Origin: Stenotrophomonas terrae
GTDB taxonomy: Bacteria; Pseudomonadota; Gammaproteobacteria; Xanthomonadales; Xanthomonadaceae
NCBI RefSeq assembly: GCF_001431465.1
Contig: NZ_LDJJ01000027.1
Span: 1 to 64,000, forward strand
Reading direction: 5' to 3'
DNA length: 64,000 nucleotides
This document shows positions 63,584 to 64,000 of this stretch, piece by piece (positions within the stretch are counted from its first letter, which is position 1; every line of letters begins with the position of its first letter). The translations under genes were made by a program, and so were the position numbers. Under the pieces are notes generated by a model. That model was not told the DNA's origin, did not search any database, and saw only the letters and a list, made by a program, of their open reading frames with translations.

Positions 63584-64000
63584 AACAGCTGCATACCCTG
63601 TCCCTGTTGGCCGCAGCCACACTGGCCGTAGCCGCCTGCACGCCGTCGAACACGCGCCCTGGCAGCGTGCCGACGGCGGTAAAGACGGGACAGTCCTGGG
63701 TGGTCACCCGCCCCGTGGTCGCCGCGCAGGTGCTGGACACCTGCTCGCGCGACAGCCCCGCCAGACATGCCGGTGAAGTCACCGGCTATTGGGCGCCGAG
63801 CCGTGCCGACATCGATGCACTGGAAAGCCGTCTGGCGCAGCTGCAACCCGTTATTGCCGAGCCGGCCCAGTCCGGCCGGCAATACGTGGGCTTCGAATCC
63901 GCAGGCAAGCGGCTGATCTACATCAATGCCTTCACCCTGCCCGACCACAGCGAAATGGACCCGGGCCGCGAAGCGATCCGGGTCTGCGATGGCGGCGCGC
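63580..64000 (+). CDS. Hypothetical lipoprotein, truncated by the window end
   Basis: Start GTG 63580 overlaps the phoH stop (GTGA) with a GGAGG site five bases upstream, which supports translation. At least 140 codons are open to the window end with no stop. Signal peptide MKQLHTLSLLAAATLAVAAC with lipobox VAAC (Cys20); mature part contains GQSWVVTRPVV, YWAPSRADIDALESRL and IYINAF. No family recognised. Confidence 0.8.
   Translation, partial: MKQLHTLSLLAAATLAVAACTPSNTRPGSVPTAVKTGQSWVVTRPVVAAQVLDTCSRDSPARHAGEVTGYWAPSRADIDALESRLAQLQPVIAEPAQSGRQYVGFESAGKRLIYINAFTLPDHSEMDPGREAIRVCDGGA

Overview
This window is high-GC chromosomal DNA from a gammaproteobacterium of the Xanthomonadaceae, most probably Stenotrophomonas. 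The evidence is the gene content and order (cmk-rpsA-ihfB-lapA-lapB next to wbpL/wbpM-like genes and galU; pcnB-folK-panBCD-pgi; a C-minus type L36; a RegB/RegA pair) and the intergenic palindromes. Those begin with GTAG and have a GCCGAGCCATGCTCGGC core, as in the SMAG family of S. maltophilia. I see no prophage, insertion sequence, CRISPR array or integron. Almost all of it is core genome, and the unusual material lies in regulatory leaders, repeats and a few uncharacterised envelope proteins.

Layout. 1-4.3 kb: SMAG cluster, folD, a KefC-type antiporter and a rhodanese-E1 fusion, all on the minus strand. 4.4-11.1 kb: a minus-strand series ndk, rlmN, pilW/pilF-like, rodZ-like, yfgM-like, bamB, der; it matches the E. 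coli rlmN-rodZ-ispG-hisS-yfgM-bamB-der order but lacks ispG and hisS (ispG lies at 49.7 kb). 11.2-15.6 kb: a PsrA-like TetR repressor with its own operator, followed by beta-oxidation genes. 16-24.3 kb: galU, wbpM-like, wbpL-like, lapB, lapA, ihfB, rpsA, cmk, i.e. the two edges of a Pseudomonas-type O-antigen locus joined without the interior. 24.4-29.2 kb: rpmJ, a small BamE-like protein, aguA/aguB (agmatine to putrescine), a GNAT acetyltransferase and a TraB/GumN-family membrane protein. 29.6-37.3 kb: an efflux system of one adaptor and two RND permeases. 37.5-38.3 kb: two small cytochromes c. 38.6-42.7 kb: a repetitive TonB/TolA-like transmembrane protein, nfuA, a pterin carbinolamine dehydratase, a lipoprotein with a TonB-C-like domain, and zupT.

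42.9-47.5 kb: divergent rluC and rne, with a long rne leader containing a hairpin that buries the ribosome binding site. 47.5-52.8 kb: a tandemly duplicated repeat block, a GacA-type response regulator, a PAP2 phosphatase, ispG, and RegB/RegA-like redox signalling genes. 53-58.6 kb: pcnB-folK-panB-panC-panD-pgi. 58.7-60.8 kb: tRNA-Glu(CTC), fdxA, a shortened BamC-like lipoprotein and dapA. 61-64 kb: gcvR-like, bcp/prxQ, phoH and a lipoprotein gene that runs off the window end.

The strongest candidates for something little described are the 601-residue repeat protein at 38567-40372, which carries the TonB/TolA SxxxH membrane signature; the rne translational hairpin; the terminator-like hairpin in the ndk leader; and the composite inverted-repeat/12-bp tandem-repeat element at 29.3-29.5 kb. 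All functional calls rest on reading motifs and gene order; no database search was run.
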